DNA of 64,000 bases from the NCBI RefSeq assembly GCF_002250835.2, contig NZ_NOJY02000018.1, positions 1 to 64,000 on the forward strand. The letters are read 5' to 3'. Each line of letters begins with the position of its first letter. Position 1 is the first letter of the stretch. Shown one piece after another: positions 44,356 through 54,033 of this stretch. The notes under the pieces were generated by a model. That model had not been told where the DNA came from and searched no databases. It was given only the letters and a program-made list of their open reading frames with translations. This DNA is from Romboutsia weinsteinii. Lineage in GTDB: Bacteria > Bacillota > Clostridia > Peptostreptococcales > Peptostreptococcaceae. The position numbers and the translations under genes were made by a program.

Positions 44356-46381
44356 GATTGTAAAATATATCTTAAAAAAAGAATTGCTAGATATACTAAG
44401 AGATAAAAAAACTATATTTATGATGATTATTTTACCTCTAATACTGTATCCAGTACTTTTAATAGGTATGACTCAAGTAATGTCTATGTCTATGAATAGT
44501 ATGAATCAACAGGAACTTACTGTAGGAATAAGTAAAGAACTAGACGGTGACTTATCAAAAGTCGTTGATGAACTAAATAATGAGAACAGTCATAACGATG
44601 GAGAATTAAACTTTGTAAGTGTAGAGGATTATGAGAAATCACTTGAGGAAAGTAGAATAGATGCTTATTTAAGTGTTGATGATAATAAAAACTATAAGAT
44701 ATACATAAATTCTTCGCAAAATAATTCAAATACAGCATTATCAAAAATAGAAAAAGCATTAGATAAATATAAAGAATTAAAAGTAGAAGAAAAGTTAAGC
44801 GAAGAAGGGCTAGATGTAAAATCAACATTAGAACCTATATCATATGAATCTGTTGATTTAGCAAAAAATGAAGAGTTAGCAGGTAGCTTTTTAGGACAAT
44901 TACTTCCATTTATATTAGTGATGGGTGTATTATTAGGGGCTATATACCCTGCTATAGATGTAATGGCTGGCGAAAAGGAAAGGGGAACACTAGAAACATT
45001 GTTTACGCTACCAATAAGCAACCTAGAACTTGTAATGGGAAAATATCTTGCGGTATCTTTTAGTGCAATAGTTACGGCAGTACTTAATGTATTCTCTATA
45101 CTTTTAACTATGGTATTCTTAGTAACGAGTAGTGGTTTATCAGGTGAGCTCGGAATAGATAGCTTTAAATTTAAAAGTTTAGTGCTGCCTATTATAATAA
45201 CAATAGTTTGTATAGGACTGTTTGCAATGGTAGTATCAGCAGTAGTTATGTGTGTATGCTCTCTTGCAAAAAATTTCAAAGATGCTCAAAATTATATTAC
45301 TCCTGTTATGCTTTTAGTTATGATACCATCGTATGTATCTATGATTCCTACCATAGAGTTGGATACATTTACAGCTACAATTCCTGTTGTTAATATATCA
45401 CTCTTAATTAAGAGTGTACTATCATTTAAAAGTGACTTAAGTTTAATAGCTTTGGTACTTGTATCAAATCTTGCATTCGTATTTTTATCAGTATTACTCT
45501 TATCTAAAATGTTTAACTCAGAGGATATATTATTTGGAAACAACAAGAGTTTTTCATTTTTAGAAAAAAGGAGCAACATAAAAAAAGGAACAATACCAGG
45601 TATAAGCGATGGAGTAGTTTTATATGGAGTAGGATTATTACTATTTATATATATTGGTAGTCTTGTTCAAATGAAATTTGGGATGACAGGGTTAGGAATT
45701 ACTCAAATTATGATTATTGGTCTTCCATTGATATTTGCACATTATATAAAAACAGATTTTAAAAAGACATTTAGTTTAAATATACCAGAGATTAGTCATC
45801 TTATTTCTGGAGTAATCCTTTGGATTGGAGCATATATACTTGTAATGCTTACTACTCAGATTATGTTATATATATTCCCACAAAATATGGAAGCCTTAGA
45901 AGGGTTAAGTAAAGCATTGTTTGGTGAAGACAACTTCTTAGTAAACTTATTTGTAGTAGCTATAATGCCGGCAATATGCGAAGAGATATTCTTTAGAGGA
46001 TTTTTATTTACTTCATTTAGAGGTAAGAAATCAGTTAAAGGAGCAATTCTTGGAAGTGCGATTTTATTTGCATTTATGCATATAGAATTTATAAAGATAT
46101 TACCTATAACAATACTAGGTAGTGCACTAGCTTACTCTGTTTATAAATCAGGATCTATATATGTATCAATGTTAATTCATTTCTTAAATAATGGGCTGGC
46201 AGTGGTAGTGAGCCATTATCCTAATGGTAAGCTAGCAGCGTTATATAGCTTACTAGAAGTAGATTTTGGTAATCCAAACTGGATAAAAATTATAGGACTG
46301 ATAGTGATAAGCGTATTGTTAATTGGTATATCTGCTTTAATATTTAATGGATCGAAAAAGAAAGGAAAAGTAGAAGCTTAA
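44345..46381 (+). CDS. natB: NatB-like ABC permease fused to CPBP intramembrane protease
   Basis: A 678-residue fusion. Residues 1-400 are an ABC-2 type permease (membrane segment about 24-46, large extracellular loop about 47-180, then five more segments; DVMAGEKERGTLETL is a conserved loop). Residues about 420-678 carry a CPBP (CAAX protease/bacteriocin-immunity) domain with E546-E547-x3-R551, H579 (FAFMHIE) and H612-x2-N615 (HFLNN), all active-site residues of the family. The TTG start follows AGAGGTGAG and overlaps natA. The fused protease may process or clear the exported substrate or an embedded peptide. Confidence 0.86.
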   Translation: MRTKIVKYILKKELLDILRDKKTIFMMIILPLILYPVLLIGMTQVMSMSMNSMNQQELTVGISKELDGDLSKVVDELNNENSHNDGELNFVSVEDYEKSLEESRIDAYLSVDDNKNYKIYINSSQNNSNTALSKIEKALDKYKELKVEEKLSEEGLDVKSTLEPISYESVDLAKNEELAGSFLGQLLPFILVMGVLLGAIYPAIDVMAGEKERGTLETLFTLPISNLELVMGKYLAVSFSAIVTAVLNVFSILLTMVFLVTSSGLSGELGIDSFKFKSLVLPIIITIVCIGLFAMVVSAVVMCVCSLAKNFKDAQNYITPVMLLVMIPSYVSMIPTIELDTFTATIPVVNISLLIKSVLSFKSDLSLIALVLVSNLAFVFLSVLLLSKMFNSEDILFGNNKSFSFLEKRSNIKKGTIPGISDGVVLYGVGLLLFIYIGSLVQMKFGMTGLGITQIMIIGLPLIFAHYIKTDFKKTFSLNIPEISHLISGVILWIGAYILVMLTTQIMLYIFPQNMEALEGLSKALFGEDNFLVNLFVVAIMPAICEEIFFRGFLFTSFRGKKSVKGAILGSAILFAFMHIEFIKILPITILGSALAYSVYKSGSIYVSMLIHFLNNGLAVVVSHYPNGKLAALYSLLEVDFGNPNWIKIIGLIVISVLLIGISALIFNGSKKKGKVEA

Positions 46382-46387
46382 TATTAG

Positions 46388-46424
46388 AAGCTATGTTTTA
46401 ATATATTTAAAACATAGCTTTTTT
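46388..46424 (+). terminator. Terminator after the ABC-CPBP operon
   Basis: A perfect 14-bp stem AAGCTATGTTTTAA / TTAAAACATAGCTT with a 5-nt loop, then TTTTG. Confidence 0.88.
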
Positions 46425-46521
46425 GATTAAGGTTTTTGTAATTGAATGAGAACTTTTGTTTGAGGATAATATATAAAATGGTATAATTTAAACATGAAAT
46501 TATATAAACGTGGAGGGATTT

Positions 46522-47742
46522 ATGAAAATACTACACACTGGAGATTGGCATTTAGGAAAAAATCTAGAAGGTCAAAGTAGAATGGATGAACAAGAGAAGT
46601 TTCTAAATGATTTTGTAAATATAGTAGAAGTAAATAATATAGATTTAGTGATAATAGCAGGAGATGTTTATGATACTAGCAACCCACCTGCAAGAGCTGA
46701 AAAAATGTTTTATGATACTTTAAAGAAGATATCATCAGATGGAAAAAGATTAACGTTAGTAATAGCAGGAAATCATGATAATCCAGAAAGGCTTATAGCA
46801 GCAGGACCTCTTGCAAGAGATCATGGAATTATTATGGTAGGTACACCTAAGACTGTTGTGCAAACAGGAGACTATGGAAATCATAAAATCGTAAAATCTG
46901 GAGAAGGATTTGTAGAGTTGGAGATAAATGGAGAAAATGCAGTAGTTTTAACAATACCTTACCCAAGTGAAAAGAGATTAAATGAAGTATTGTATGGTGA
47001 AATGGATGATGATGAAGCTAGATTAAAGTCTTATAGCGATAGAATACATACTCTATTTGATAACCTTAAAGAAAACTATAGGGAAGATACTATTAATCTT
47101 GTAGCATCTCATTTATTTGCAATGGGAAGTGAAGAAGGAGGATCAGAGAGAAGTATACAGTTAGGTGGAAGCTATATAGTAAATGGAGGTTGTTTTCCAA
47201 AAGAAGCTCAATACATTGCACTTGGTCATGTACATAAACCTCAAATTGTACCTGGTACGGAGAAGAGAGCAAGGTACTCAGGATCTCCTATTCATTACAA
47301 TAAAAAAGAGATTAACTATGTAAAAAAATGCTTCATAATAGAAGCTCATCCTAAGGAAGATATAAGTATAGAAGAAGTTGAATTTAAAGTATATAAGCCA
47401 ATTGAAATATGGAAGTGTGACGGAATAGAAGCTGCAATAGAAATGTGTGAAGAAAATAAGGATAGAAATTGCTGGGTATACTTAGAGATTTCTACAGATA
47501 AATATATAAATGAAAATGAAATTAAAACGATGAAGGACTTAAAAAAAGACATATTAGAAATTATGCCTAAAATAAAAGGTATAGATGAAGAAGAGGACGT
47601 TTCTAGTCTTTCTGAGAAGTCCTTTGAAGATATGTTTAGAGAGTTTTACAAAAAAGAAAGAGATGTAGAAGTAGAACAAAATGTAGTTGATGTGCTTCTT
47701 AGTATAATCTGTAAAGAGGGGGATGAAAATGAAGCCAATTAA
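46522..47742 (+). CDS. sbcD: Exonuclease subunit SbcD (Mre11-like)
   Basis: A 406-residue nuclease subunit of the SbcCD complex, which opens DNA hairpins and processes covalently blocked ends. The metallophosphoesterase motifs are intact: GDWHLGK, AGDVYDTSNPP, AGNHDNP, ASHLF and LGHVHKPQ, followed by a C-terminal capping region that binds SbcC. ATG 46522 with GTGGAGGG upstream is preferred to the in-frame GTG at 46510. It overlaps sbcC. Confidence 0.94.
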   Translation: MKILHTGDWHLGKNLEGQSRMDEQEKFLNDFVNIVEVNNIDLVIIAGDVYDTSNPPARAEKMFYDTLKKISSDGKRLTLVIAGNHDNPERLIAAGPLARDHGIIMVGTPKTVVQTGDYGNHKIVKSGEGFVELEINGENAVVLTIPYPSEKRLNEVLYGEMDDDEARLKSYSDRIHTLFDNLKENYREDTINLVASHLFAMGSEEGGSERSIQLGGSYIVNGGCFPKEAQYIALGHVHKPQIVPGTEKRARYSGSPIHYNKKEINYVKKCFIIEAHPKEDISIEEVEFKVYKPIEIWKCDGIEAAIEMCEENKDRNCWVYLEISTDKYINENEIKTMKDLKKDILEIMPKIKGIDEEEDVSSLSEKSFEDMFREFYKKERDVEVEQNVVDVLLSIICKEGDENEAN

Positions 47743-50700
47743 ACTAAAAATAAAAGGTGTAAATAGTTTTATAGAAGATCAAACTATAGATTTTGAAAAA
47801 TTAACTGATAGAGGATTCTTTGGAATATTCGGTCCTACAGGAAGTGGAAAATCAACAGTGCTTGATGGAATAACTCTAGCACTTTACGGAGAACTAGCTA
47901 GAAAAAGTTCTAACTATATAAATACAAACTGTAATGAAGCAAGTGTTAGCTTTGAGTTTCAAATATCGGGTGCAAATACTAAGAAATATGTAGTTGATAG
48001 GCAGTTTAAAAGGGATAATAAAAGTGGAAATCCTAGAACATCAGGCGCTAAGCTAATAGATATAACTGAAGAAAAAGAAGTAATAGCTAGTGGTGTAAAA
48101 CCTGTTACAGAGGCATGTAGAGAAATTATAGGTCTTAGTTTAGATGATTTTACAAGAACGGTAGTGCTTCCACAAGGAAAGTTTAGTGAGTTTTTAAAAT
48201 TAGAAGGTAAGCAAAGGCGTGATATGCTAGAAAGATTATTTAATCTTCAACAATATGGAGATAACCTAGCAGCAAAACTATCTAAAGCTATAGGCAAAGA
48301 AAGAAGTGAGAATCAATTTTTACTAGGCCAACTGGAAACTTTTGAAGATATAAGTGAAGAGGCTTTAGAAAATAAAAATAAAGAATACGATGAATTCAAG
48401 ATAAAGCTAGATAAGTTAAATGATGAATTACAAAATATATTAAAAAACTTTGAAGAAAGTAAGGAAGTTTGGAATCTTCAACTTGAATTAGAGAACTATA
48501 AAAAATATAAAGAAGAGCTAAATGAAAGAAAAGGTGAGATAGATAAAGATTCAGTTAAAATAACTCTAGGTGAAAGTGCACAAAAGATATTTCCTTATAT
48601 AAAATCTTATGAAACTACTATAAAAGAAATAGAAGTATGCGAACTACAGTTAGAAAAGCTTAAGATAGATATAGAAAAAATAAAGACTTCTAAAGAAGAA
48701 ATTGATTTAAAATATAAGGAAATAAATTTTAAGAAAGACAATAAACTTCCAAAGTTATTGAAAAAACAAGAGAGAATAGAATCATCAATAGAAGAAAAGA
48801 AAAAGCTAGATGTATTGATTAAAGAAATAAATGAAATTAAATCAAAAATAATACAAGTTGAAGATAGAATAAAAAATGGTGAAGTATTTCTAAAAGAAAA
48901 AGAAAATACTTTAAATGAGAGTAATGAAATACTAAAAATATCTCATGAAAAATACGATAAATTAAAAATTGATGAATCATTTAAATCTAAGATTAACGAA
49001 GGTATAATATTAAATCAAAGACATGAAGATATGACTAGTCAGGTTAATAAGGATAACTTAAAAATAGAAGAACTAGATACTGAAGCTAAAAAGCTATCAA
49101 CAGATAAAGATACTATTTTAAACTTATTAAATGAAAAAGATTGTACATTAAAAATTGATGGAGAAAAATTAGAAAGTTTAATTAAAAATTGTCCAGGTTC
49201 ACAAGATACTTTATTAAATCTACAATCAAAACTATCAATAAATAAGGATAAATGGGACAAGTTTAATAACTTATTATCACAAATTGAAAAATCAGAGAAA
49301 TTAATAGTAAGCTTAAATGAAAATATAGATAATGGTATTAAAGAAAGAGAAAAATTAAATAAAGAATTAAATACTTTAAAGTTTGAACAAGAAGCTATAA
49401 AGATAGAAAGATTAGCAAAAGAGTTAAGAGAAAATTTAAAAAGTGAAGAGCAATGCCCTGTTTGTGGATCTGTGCATCATGAATTTGAAAAATTAAAAGT
49501 TACAGAGTCTGATGCACCTGATAAATCAGAAGAAATAAATTTAAAAGAAATAAAACTAAAAACAATAGAACAAGATATTATCAAAAATGAGACTATTAAA
49601 AAGGGTGAGGACGAAACCATTAACAAAAACAGTCTTGAGATACAAAATCTAGGAGATGATTTTAAAGACTCTACTGTAGAAAAACTAGAGGATGAATTTA
49701 TAAAATTAAAAGGTTCTATTGAAAAGTATAATAGAGAAAAGGAAGCTATAGAACTAAAGATAAAAGTACTAAGAGAAGAAAAGATTAACTTGGACAGTAA
49801 TCTTTCAAACTTAAATAAAAATATTGAAAGAAATAAGTTACAAACTGAAGAATATAAAAAGGATTTAGATTCGAAGACTAAACTATTGAGCGAAATTAAC
49901 TTAAATTTAAATAAAATAAAAGTAGAAACAAAGGTAGAAAATTTTATTGAGGAAAACAAAAAGATATTAGAAGTAGAAAAAGAAAGAGATGCTATTGAAA
50001 ATAATATTAAATCATGTAGAGAAACAATAGAAAAAGCTATAATAGATAAAGATAAAGCGGCTGATAAATTAAACGATTTAAAAGCTAGTTTAGTTAGAGG
50101 AAATACATTATTAGATGAAAAGGAAGTTAATAAAGTTAGCATTATAGAATCAATAAATGAGAAAGTTGGCACTTTAGAAAATCTAGATGATTTACTTCAA
50201 AATGTAAATAATCAAATAATAAGTATACAAGATAATTTCAATAAAATAACTAAGGACAAAGAAGAGATAGAAAAAATTGATAAAGCACAAAATGAAAACT
50301 ACATAGCTATAGTAACTAAAAACAACGAATTAAATTCAAGAAGTACAAAAGAAAAAGAGTATATAGATAAATTAATAAAAGAAGAAAACTTTAAAGACAA
50401 AGATGAAGTAAAGTCAAATTTAATATCTAAAGAAGAAATAAGTTTACTTAAGAAAAAAGTAGAAGACTACAAAGAAAATATAGCTAAGATTTCAGGTGCA
50501 ATAGAAAGTTCACTTAAAAAAATAGATAATAGATTAGTAAGTGAAGAACAATGGAATGAAGTAAATAGACTGAAGGCTGAAAAAGAAGATGATATTAAAA
50601 AGGCCAATGAAGAAAAAGTTAATTTAGAAAATGAAGTAAAAATAATTAAAACAAAGCTTAAGGAGCTAGAGGGTCTAGTAGATAAGAAAAAGAAATTAGA

Positions 50701-51217
50701 TGAAAAACTTGGAATACTTTCAGACTTAGAAAAGTTATTTAAAGGTAAGAAATTTGTAGAGTTTGTAGCTAAAAATCAACTTAAATATATATCGATAGAA
50801 GCATCAAAAAGACTTAAGGAAATTACAGGTGGAAACTATGGTCTTGAAGTAAATGAAGATGGTAAATTTATAATTAGAGACTATAAAAATGGTGGAGCTC
50901 AAAGAGATGCTTCTACGTTATCTGGAGGAGAAACATTCTTAACCTCATTAGCTTTAGCGCTAGCTTTATCTTCTCAGATTCAGTTAAAAGGAACTGCTCC
51001 ACTTGAGTTATTCTTCTTAGATGAAGGGTTTGGAACGCTTGATGATAATTTATTGGAAGTAGTTATGAGTTCATTGGAGAGAATTCATAATGATAAACTA
51101 AAAGTGGGTATAATAAGTCATGTTGAATCTATAAAAAATAGAGTACCAGTAAAGCTTATCTTAAGTCCTGCTCAGTCTGGAAAGGGCGGTAGTAAAGTTA
51201 AAATAGAGAGAAGTTAA
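47729..51217 (+). CDS. sbcC: Exonuclease subunit SbcC (Rad50-like)
   Basis: A 1162-residue SMC-like ATPase. Walker A (GPTGSGKST) lies at about residue 34, the zinc-hook CPVC at about 576-579 between two long coiled coils (about 200-570 and 590-960), and the ABC signature LSGGETF, Walker B (LFFLDEGFG) and D-loop in the last 110 residues. ATG 47729 is chosen over 47723 because AGAGGGGG is too close to the latter. It overlaps sbcD by 14 bp, ensuring coupled synthesis of the 1:1 complex. Confidence 0.94.
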   Translation: MKPIKLKIKGVNSFIEDQTIDFEKLTDRGFFGIFGPTGSGKSTVLDGITLALYGELARKSSNYINTNCNEASVSFEFQISGANTKKYVVDRQFKRDNKSGNPRTSGAKLIDITEEKEVIASGVKPVTEACREIIGLSLDDFTRTVVLPQGKFSEFLKLEGKQRRDMLERLFNLQQYGDNLAAKLSKAIGKERSENQFLLGQLETFEDISEEALENKNKEYDEFKIKLDKLNDELQNILKNFEESKEVWNLQLELENYKKYKEELNERKGEIDKDSVKITLGESAQKIFPYIKSYETTIKEIEVCELQLEKLKIDIEKIKTSKEEIDLKYKEINFKKDNKLPKLLKKQERIESSIEEKKKLDVLIKEINEIKSKIIQVEDRIKNGEVFLKEKENTLNESNEILKISHEKYDKLKIDESFKSKINEGIILNQRHEDMTSQVNKDNLKIEELDTEAKKLSTDKDTILNLLNEKDCTLKIDGEKLESLIKNCPGSQDTLLNLQSKLSINKDKWDKFNNLLSQIEKSEKLIVSLNENIDNGIKEREKLNKELNTLKFEQEAIKIERLAKELRENLKSEEQCPVCGSVHHEFEKLKVTESDAPDKSEEINLKEIKLKTIEQDIIKNETIKKGEDETINKNSLEIQNLGDDFKDSTVEKLEDEFIKLKGSIEKYNREKEAIELKIKVLREEKINLDSNLSNLNKNIERNKLQTEEYKKDLDSKTKLLSEINLNLNKIKVETKVENFIEENKKILEVEKERDAIENNIKSCRETIEKAIIDKDKAADKLNDLKASLVRGNTLLDEKEVNKVSIIESINEKVGTLENLDDLLQNVNNQIISIQDNFNKITKDKEEIEKIDKAQNENYIAIVTKNNELNSRSTKEKEYIDKLIKEENFKDKDEVKSNLISKEEISLLKKKVEDYKENIAKISGAIESSLKKIDNRLVSEEQWNEVNRLKAEKEDDIKKANEEKVNLENEVKIIKTKLKELEGLVDKKKKLDEKLGILSDLEKLFKGKKFVEFVAKNQLKYISIEASKRLKEITGGNYGLEVNEDGKFIIRDYKNGGAQRDASTLSGGETFLTSLALALALSSQIQLKGTAPLELFFLDEGFGTLDDNLLEVVMSSLERIHNDKLKVGIISHVESIKNRVPVKLILSPAQSGKGGSKVKIERS

Positions 51218-51273
51218 AGATTTTAAAATGAAAATACAACTAAATATTTATATATTTTGAATTCTATATTTAG

Positions 51274-51299
51274 GAGCTATTTAATAATAGCTCTTTTTT
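51274..51299 (+). terminator. Terminator after sbcDC
   Basis: An 8-bp stem GAGCTATT / AATAGCTC with a 4-nt loop, followed by six Ts. Confidence 0.87.
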
Positions 51300-51320
51300 A
51301 TGCATTTTTACCTTAATTCC

Positions 51321-51374
51321 TTGACAACTATTACGGTTGACGATATACTTTTATTACGGAAGTCGATATATCGA
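51321..51374 (+). promoter_or_regulatory. Promoter and operator region of the PadR gene
   Basis: TTGACA (51321-51326), 17-bp spacer and TATACT (51344-51349) form a near-consensus vegetative promoter. Two related 18-mers, ATTACGGTTGACGATATA (51330-51347) and ATTACGGAAGTCGATATA (51353-51370), repeat directly 23 bp apart and overlap the -10. The second runs into the perfect palindrome TCGATATATCGA (51363-51374). PadR proteins usually repress their own operon, so these are good candidate operators. Confidence 0.72.
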
Positions 51375-51418
51375 TAGGTGATATATAGATTAAGGTAATA
51401 AAATATGGAGGTATGAAA

Positions 51419-51742
51419 ATGGGAGAAAGTTTCCAACAAGGTGCATTAACTGAAGCCACATACTATATTCTTCTTGCTTTGTGTGAGCCTAGGCATGGAT
51501 ATGGAATAATGCAATATATAACTGAAATCAGCAATAATAGAGTAAATTTAGGTGCAGGGACATTATATGGCGCGTTAAATACATTAGTAGAAAAACAATG
51601 GATAAAATCAGTATCAACTGAAATTAAAAGTAGAAAAAAAGAGTATGTTATTACCGAAAGTGGGATTGAAGTATTAAAAGAAGAAATGAAAAGATTAGAA
51701 GAATTACTTCAAACTGGTAAAGTTATATTAAAGGGGGAATAG
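51419..51742 (+). CDS. PadR family transcriptional regulator
   Basis: A 107-residue winged-HTH repressor of the PadR short subfamily: ALTEATYYILLALCEPRHGYGIMQ (recognition region), LGAGTLYGALNTLVEKQWI and YVITESGIEVLKEE with a C-terminal dimerisation helix. ATG 51419 has GGAGG 7 nt upstream; the in-frame ATG at 51413 is too close. It is followed after 2 bp by a DUF2812 gene, the usual partner of this regulator class, which suggests that the pair responds to cell-envelope or antimicrobial stress. Confidence 0.9.
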   Translation: MGESFQQGALTEATYYILLALCEPRHGYGIMQYITEISNNRVNLGAGTLYGALNTLVEKQWIKSVSTEIKSRKKEYVITESGIEVLKEEMKRLEELLQTGKVILKGE

Positions 51743-51744
51743 AG

Positions 51745-52293
51745 TTGCTACAAAAAATACACAAGCTTTATTGTTCTTATGAAAAAGAAGAGCAGTGGTT
51801 AAATGAAATGGCTGCTAAGGGCATGATGTTAAAAAATTATACTTTTGGAACCTATTATTTTGAAAAAGATATACCAGGGAAATATATTTATAGAATAGAA
51901 TTACTTGAAAATGCACCTAATCATACTGAGAGTAGGGTATATATAGAATTTATGGAAGACACTGGGGTAGAATATATAAGTTCATATATGAATTGGGTAT
52001 ATTTTAGAAAGAAGTCAGATGAAGGAGAATTTGACTTGTATTCAGATTTAGATTCTAAAATTAAGCATTATAATCGGATTTTACAATTGACTTCTATTAT
52101 ATTCTATGTCAATTTAATTGCAATGTTTGTTAACTTGTATATTGGTCTGGTGGCCATGATAAATAATAATATATATAGCAATTTAGTATTTGCATCAATA
52201 TCTTTAATAGTATCCTTAATAATTGGTCGTGTAAGATTCAGCTATAAAAAGAAAGTAAAAAAATTAAAGAAAGAAAAACAGTTAGTAGAATAG
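51745..52293 (+). CDS. DUF2812 membrane protein
   Basis: A 182-residue protein of the PadR-linked DUF2812 family: an N-terminal soluble domain (KEEQWLNEMAAKGMMLKNYTFG, YYFEKDIPGKYIYRIELLE) followed by two membrane helices (about 113-160) and a highly basic tail. The function is unknown; it often sits next to PadR and bacitracin- or antibiotic-response genes. The TTG start follows AAGGGGG and lies 2 bp after the PadR stop. Confidence 0.88.
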   Translation: MLQKIHKLYCSYEKEEQWLNEMAAKGMMLKNYTFGTYYFEKDIPGKYIYRIELLENAPNHTESRVYIEFMEDTGVEYISSYMNWVYFRKKSDEGEFDLYSDLDSKIKHYNRILQLTSIIFYVNLIAMFVNLYIGLVAMINNNIYSNLVFASISLIVSLIIGRVRFSYKKKVKKLKKEKQLVE

Positions 52294-52310
52294 AAAATGT
52301 ATGATTAGAG

Positions 52311-52352
52311 TGGGCCTCTTATATGCTAAAATGCAATAGAGGTCCATTTTTA
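52311..52352 (+). terminator. Terminator after PadR-DUF2812
   Basis: A 9-bp stem TGGGCCTCT / AGAGGTCCA (one G-U pair) with extra pairing TATATGC / GCAATA inside, then a T-rich tail. Confidence 0.8.
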
Positions 52353-52398
52353 TAGTTATAAAGAAAATATTAGTAAAAATAAAATAATAAGTTTTGCC

Positions 52399-52453
52399 TT
52401 GACGATGTAACAATGTTATGATAAATTCATAGTATAAAGTAAAACATTGTTAC
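52399..52453 (+). promoter_or_regulatory. Promoter with two copies of an inverted operator
   Basis: TTGACG (52399-52404), 17-bp spacer and TAAATT (52422-52427) form the promoter of the bactofilin operon. GTAACAATGTT (52407-52417) in the spacer and its perfect reverse complement AACATTGTTAC (52443-52453) flank the start region with 25 bp between them; each copy is itself nearly palindromic (TAACA-A-TGTTA). The paired sites suggest a repressor that could bridge or bind both; the YhbD-like HTH protein of the same operon is the natural candidate. Confidence 0.72.
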
Positions 52454-52467
52454 GAGAGGAGATAATT

Positions 52468-53199
52468 ATGAATAGTGAATTACATTCGTTAAATTTTAGT
52501 GGAATGGGTAAATGCTCTGGAGGAGAATTTGATAGAGTTAACATATCAGGTACAGGAAAGATACAAGGGAATATAAAATGTAGTAAGTTTGATGCGTCAG
52601 GAATGGCAAAAGTCTTTGGAGATGTTGAAAGTGAAAAATTTAATACATCTGGTGTTAGTAAGATAGAAGGAAATCTATACTCAAAAGAGATTGATGTATC
52701 AGGTGTGTTAAAGTGTACAGGAGAAGCTAATTCCAATGAAGTAAGAGTATCAGGGATGGCTACAGTAGAACAAAGCCTTAAGTCGCACAGAATAGAAGGT
52801 GAAGGATGCTTAACTGTAAAAGGAGATATTGAATGTGAGCAAGTTGATGTATATGGAATGATAGATTGTAGAGGATTTTTAAACTGTGAAAACTTAGAAC
52901 TTGGATTAGTTGGGACCTCGAATATTAATGAAGTAGGAGCATCAAATATAAAAATTGAAAATGGTAAAAGTAATTCAATAGGGATATTCAACGTATTCAC
53001 ACCTGCAAAATACAAGAACAACAAATTGGTTGCAAATATTATAGAAGGTGATGATATAGTACTAGAAAATTGTGAGGCGAAGGTTGTAAGAGGTAAAAAT
53101 ATAAAAATAGGAGAAAACTGCAAAATTAATACTGTTGAGTACAGCGAAAATATTGAAGTAGATAAAAAATCAAAAATAGAAAATATAAACAAGGTGTAG
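52468..53199 (+). CDS. Bactofilin-like polymer-forming protein (YhbE/BacE-like)
   Basis: A 243-residue beta-helical protein made of about 12-residue repeats with glycine turns: FSGMGKCSGGEFDRVNISG, KIQGNIKCSKFDASGMAKV and so on through about residue 140, then a variable C-terminal half. It resembles the polymer-forming cytoskeletal (bactofilin) proteins and, with the next two genes, mirrors the Bacillus subtilis yhbD-yhbE-yhbF cluster, where the bactofilin-like proteins affect motility. The ATG at 52468 follows GAGAGGAG. No membrane segment; a filamentous cytosolic structure is expected. Confidence 0.82.
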   Translation: MNSELHSLNFSGMGKCSGGEFDRVNISGTGKIQGNIKCSKFDASGMAKVFGDVESEKFNTSGVSKIEGNLYSKEIDVSGVLKCTGEANSNEVRVSGMATVEQSLKSHRIEGEGCLTVKGDIECEQVDVYGMIDCRGFLNCENLELGLVGTSNINEVGASNIKIENGKSNSIGIFNVFTPAKYKNNKLVANIIEGDDIVLENCEAKVVRGKNIKIGENCKINTVEYSENIEVDKKSKIENINKV

Positions 53200-53256
53200 T
53201 CATTTAATTAATAATGATGCAGATGTATATAAAACTAATATAATGGAGGTAACAAA

Positions 53257-54027
53257 GTGGAAAAGCAGAAGATATCTATAGCAGGAGATGGATTTATAAG
53301 CTCTGGAGACTATGAAAGTATAAAAATAATGGGGTCAGCAAAATCAAGTGGAGATATAAAGTCTGGAGAAGTTAAGGTAAATGGAGATGCAAGATTTAAT
53401 GGGGAATTAGAATTTGGTAGATTTAAGGTAAATGGAGATGCTTATATAATCGGGAATATAAAAGCAGGGAATATTAAAATAAATGGAAACCTTGATATTG
53501 ATGGAAGTTGTGAATTTGATACAATGGTGGTCAATGGTGATTGCGAAATTAACTGTGACATTAGGTGTAACAATGTTACAATAAGGGGAGATATGAAGAT
53601 AAGAAAAAATCTATATGCAAAAGAAATTAAAATATACGGTGATTCAAAAATAGAAGGAAATATAGAGTGTGAAGATATTAAAGTTTATGGAGGTATAAAC
53701 TGCAAGGGACTTTTAAATGCAGAGAACATATTTATTAATCCAAGAGGAAGATCTTACTGTAGAGAAATTGGTGCTACAAATATAGAGATATCAAAAACTA
53801 ATAATATATCTTTCTTTAAAATAAAACTGCCATGGGATGGAAGAGGAACATTTAGAGGTGAGGTAATAGAGGGTGACTTTATTAAGTTAGAAAATACAGA
53901 GGTAAAAGATTTAAGAGGTAAGGATATATCTTTAATTAGTAAATGCAAAATAGAAAATATAGAATACACGGATAATCTAGAAGTATCGAGTGATTCAATA
54001 GTACAAAATAGCACAAAGATAGGCTAA
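53257..54027 (+). CDS. Bactofilin-like polymer-forming protein (YhbF/BacF-like)
   Basis: A 256-residue paralogue of the preceding gene with the same repeated beta-turn pattern (ISSGDYESIKIMGSAKSSGDI, VNGDARFNGELEFGRFKVNGD) to about residue 150, then a divergent half containing RGRSYCREIGATNIEIS, similar in position to the neighbour's NINEVGASNIKIE. The GTG start follows ATGGAGG. The pair probably copolymerises. It is 57 bp downstream of the first, in the same operon. Confidence 0.82.
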   Translation: MEKQKISIAGDGFISSGDYESIKIMGSAKSSGDIKSGEVKVNGDARFNGELEFGRFKVNGDAYIIGNIKAGNIKINGNLDIDGSCEFDTMVVNGDCEINCDIRCNNVTIRGDMKIRKNLYAKEIKIYGDSKIEGNIECEDIKVYGGINCKGLLNAENIFINPRGRSYCREIGATNIEISKTNNISFFKIKLPWDGRGTFRGEVIEGDFIKLENTEVKDLRGKDISLISKCKIENIEYTDNLEVSSDSIVQNSTKIG

Positions 54028-54033
54028 GGAGGA

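Noticed and set aside
49477-50172. 231-codon frame antisense to sbcC
   Set aside because: Serine/phenylalanine/leucine-rich shadow of Lys/Glu/Asn coiled-coil codons.
52416-53192. 258-codon frame antisense to the first bactofilin-like gene
   Set aside because: No ribosome site, low-complexity product; the + strand frame has repeats, promoter and neighbours.
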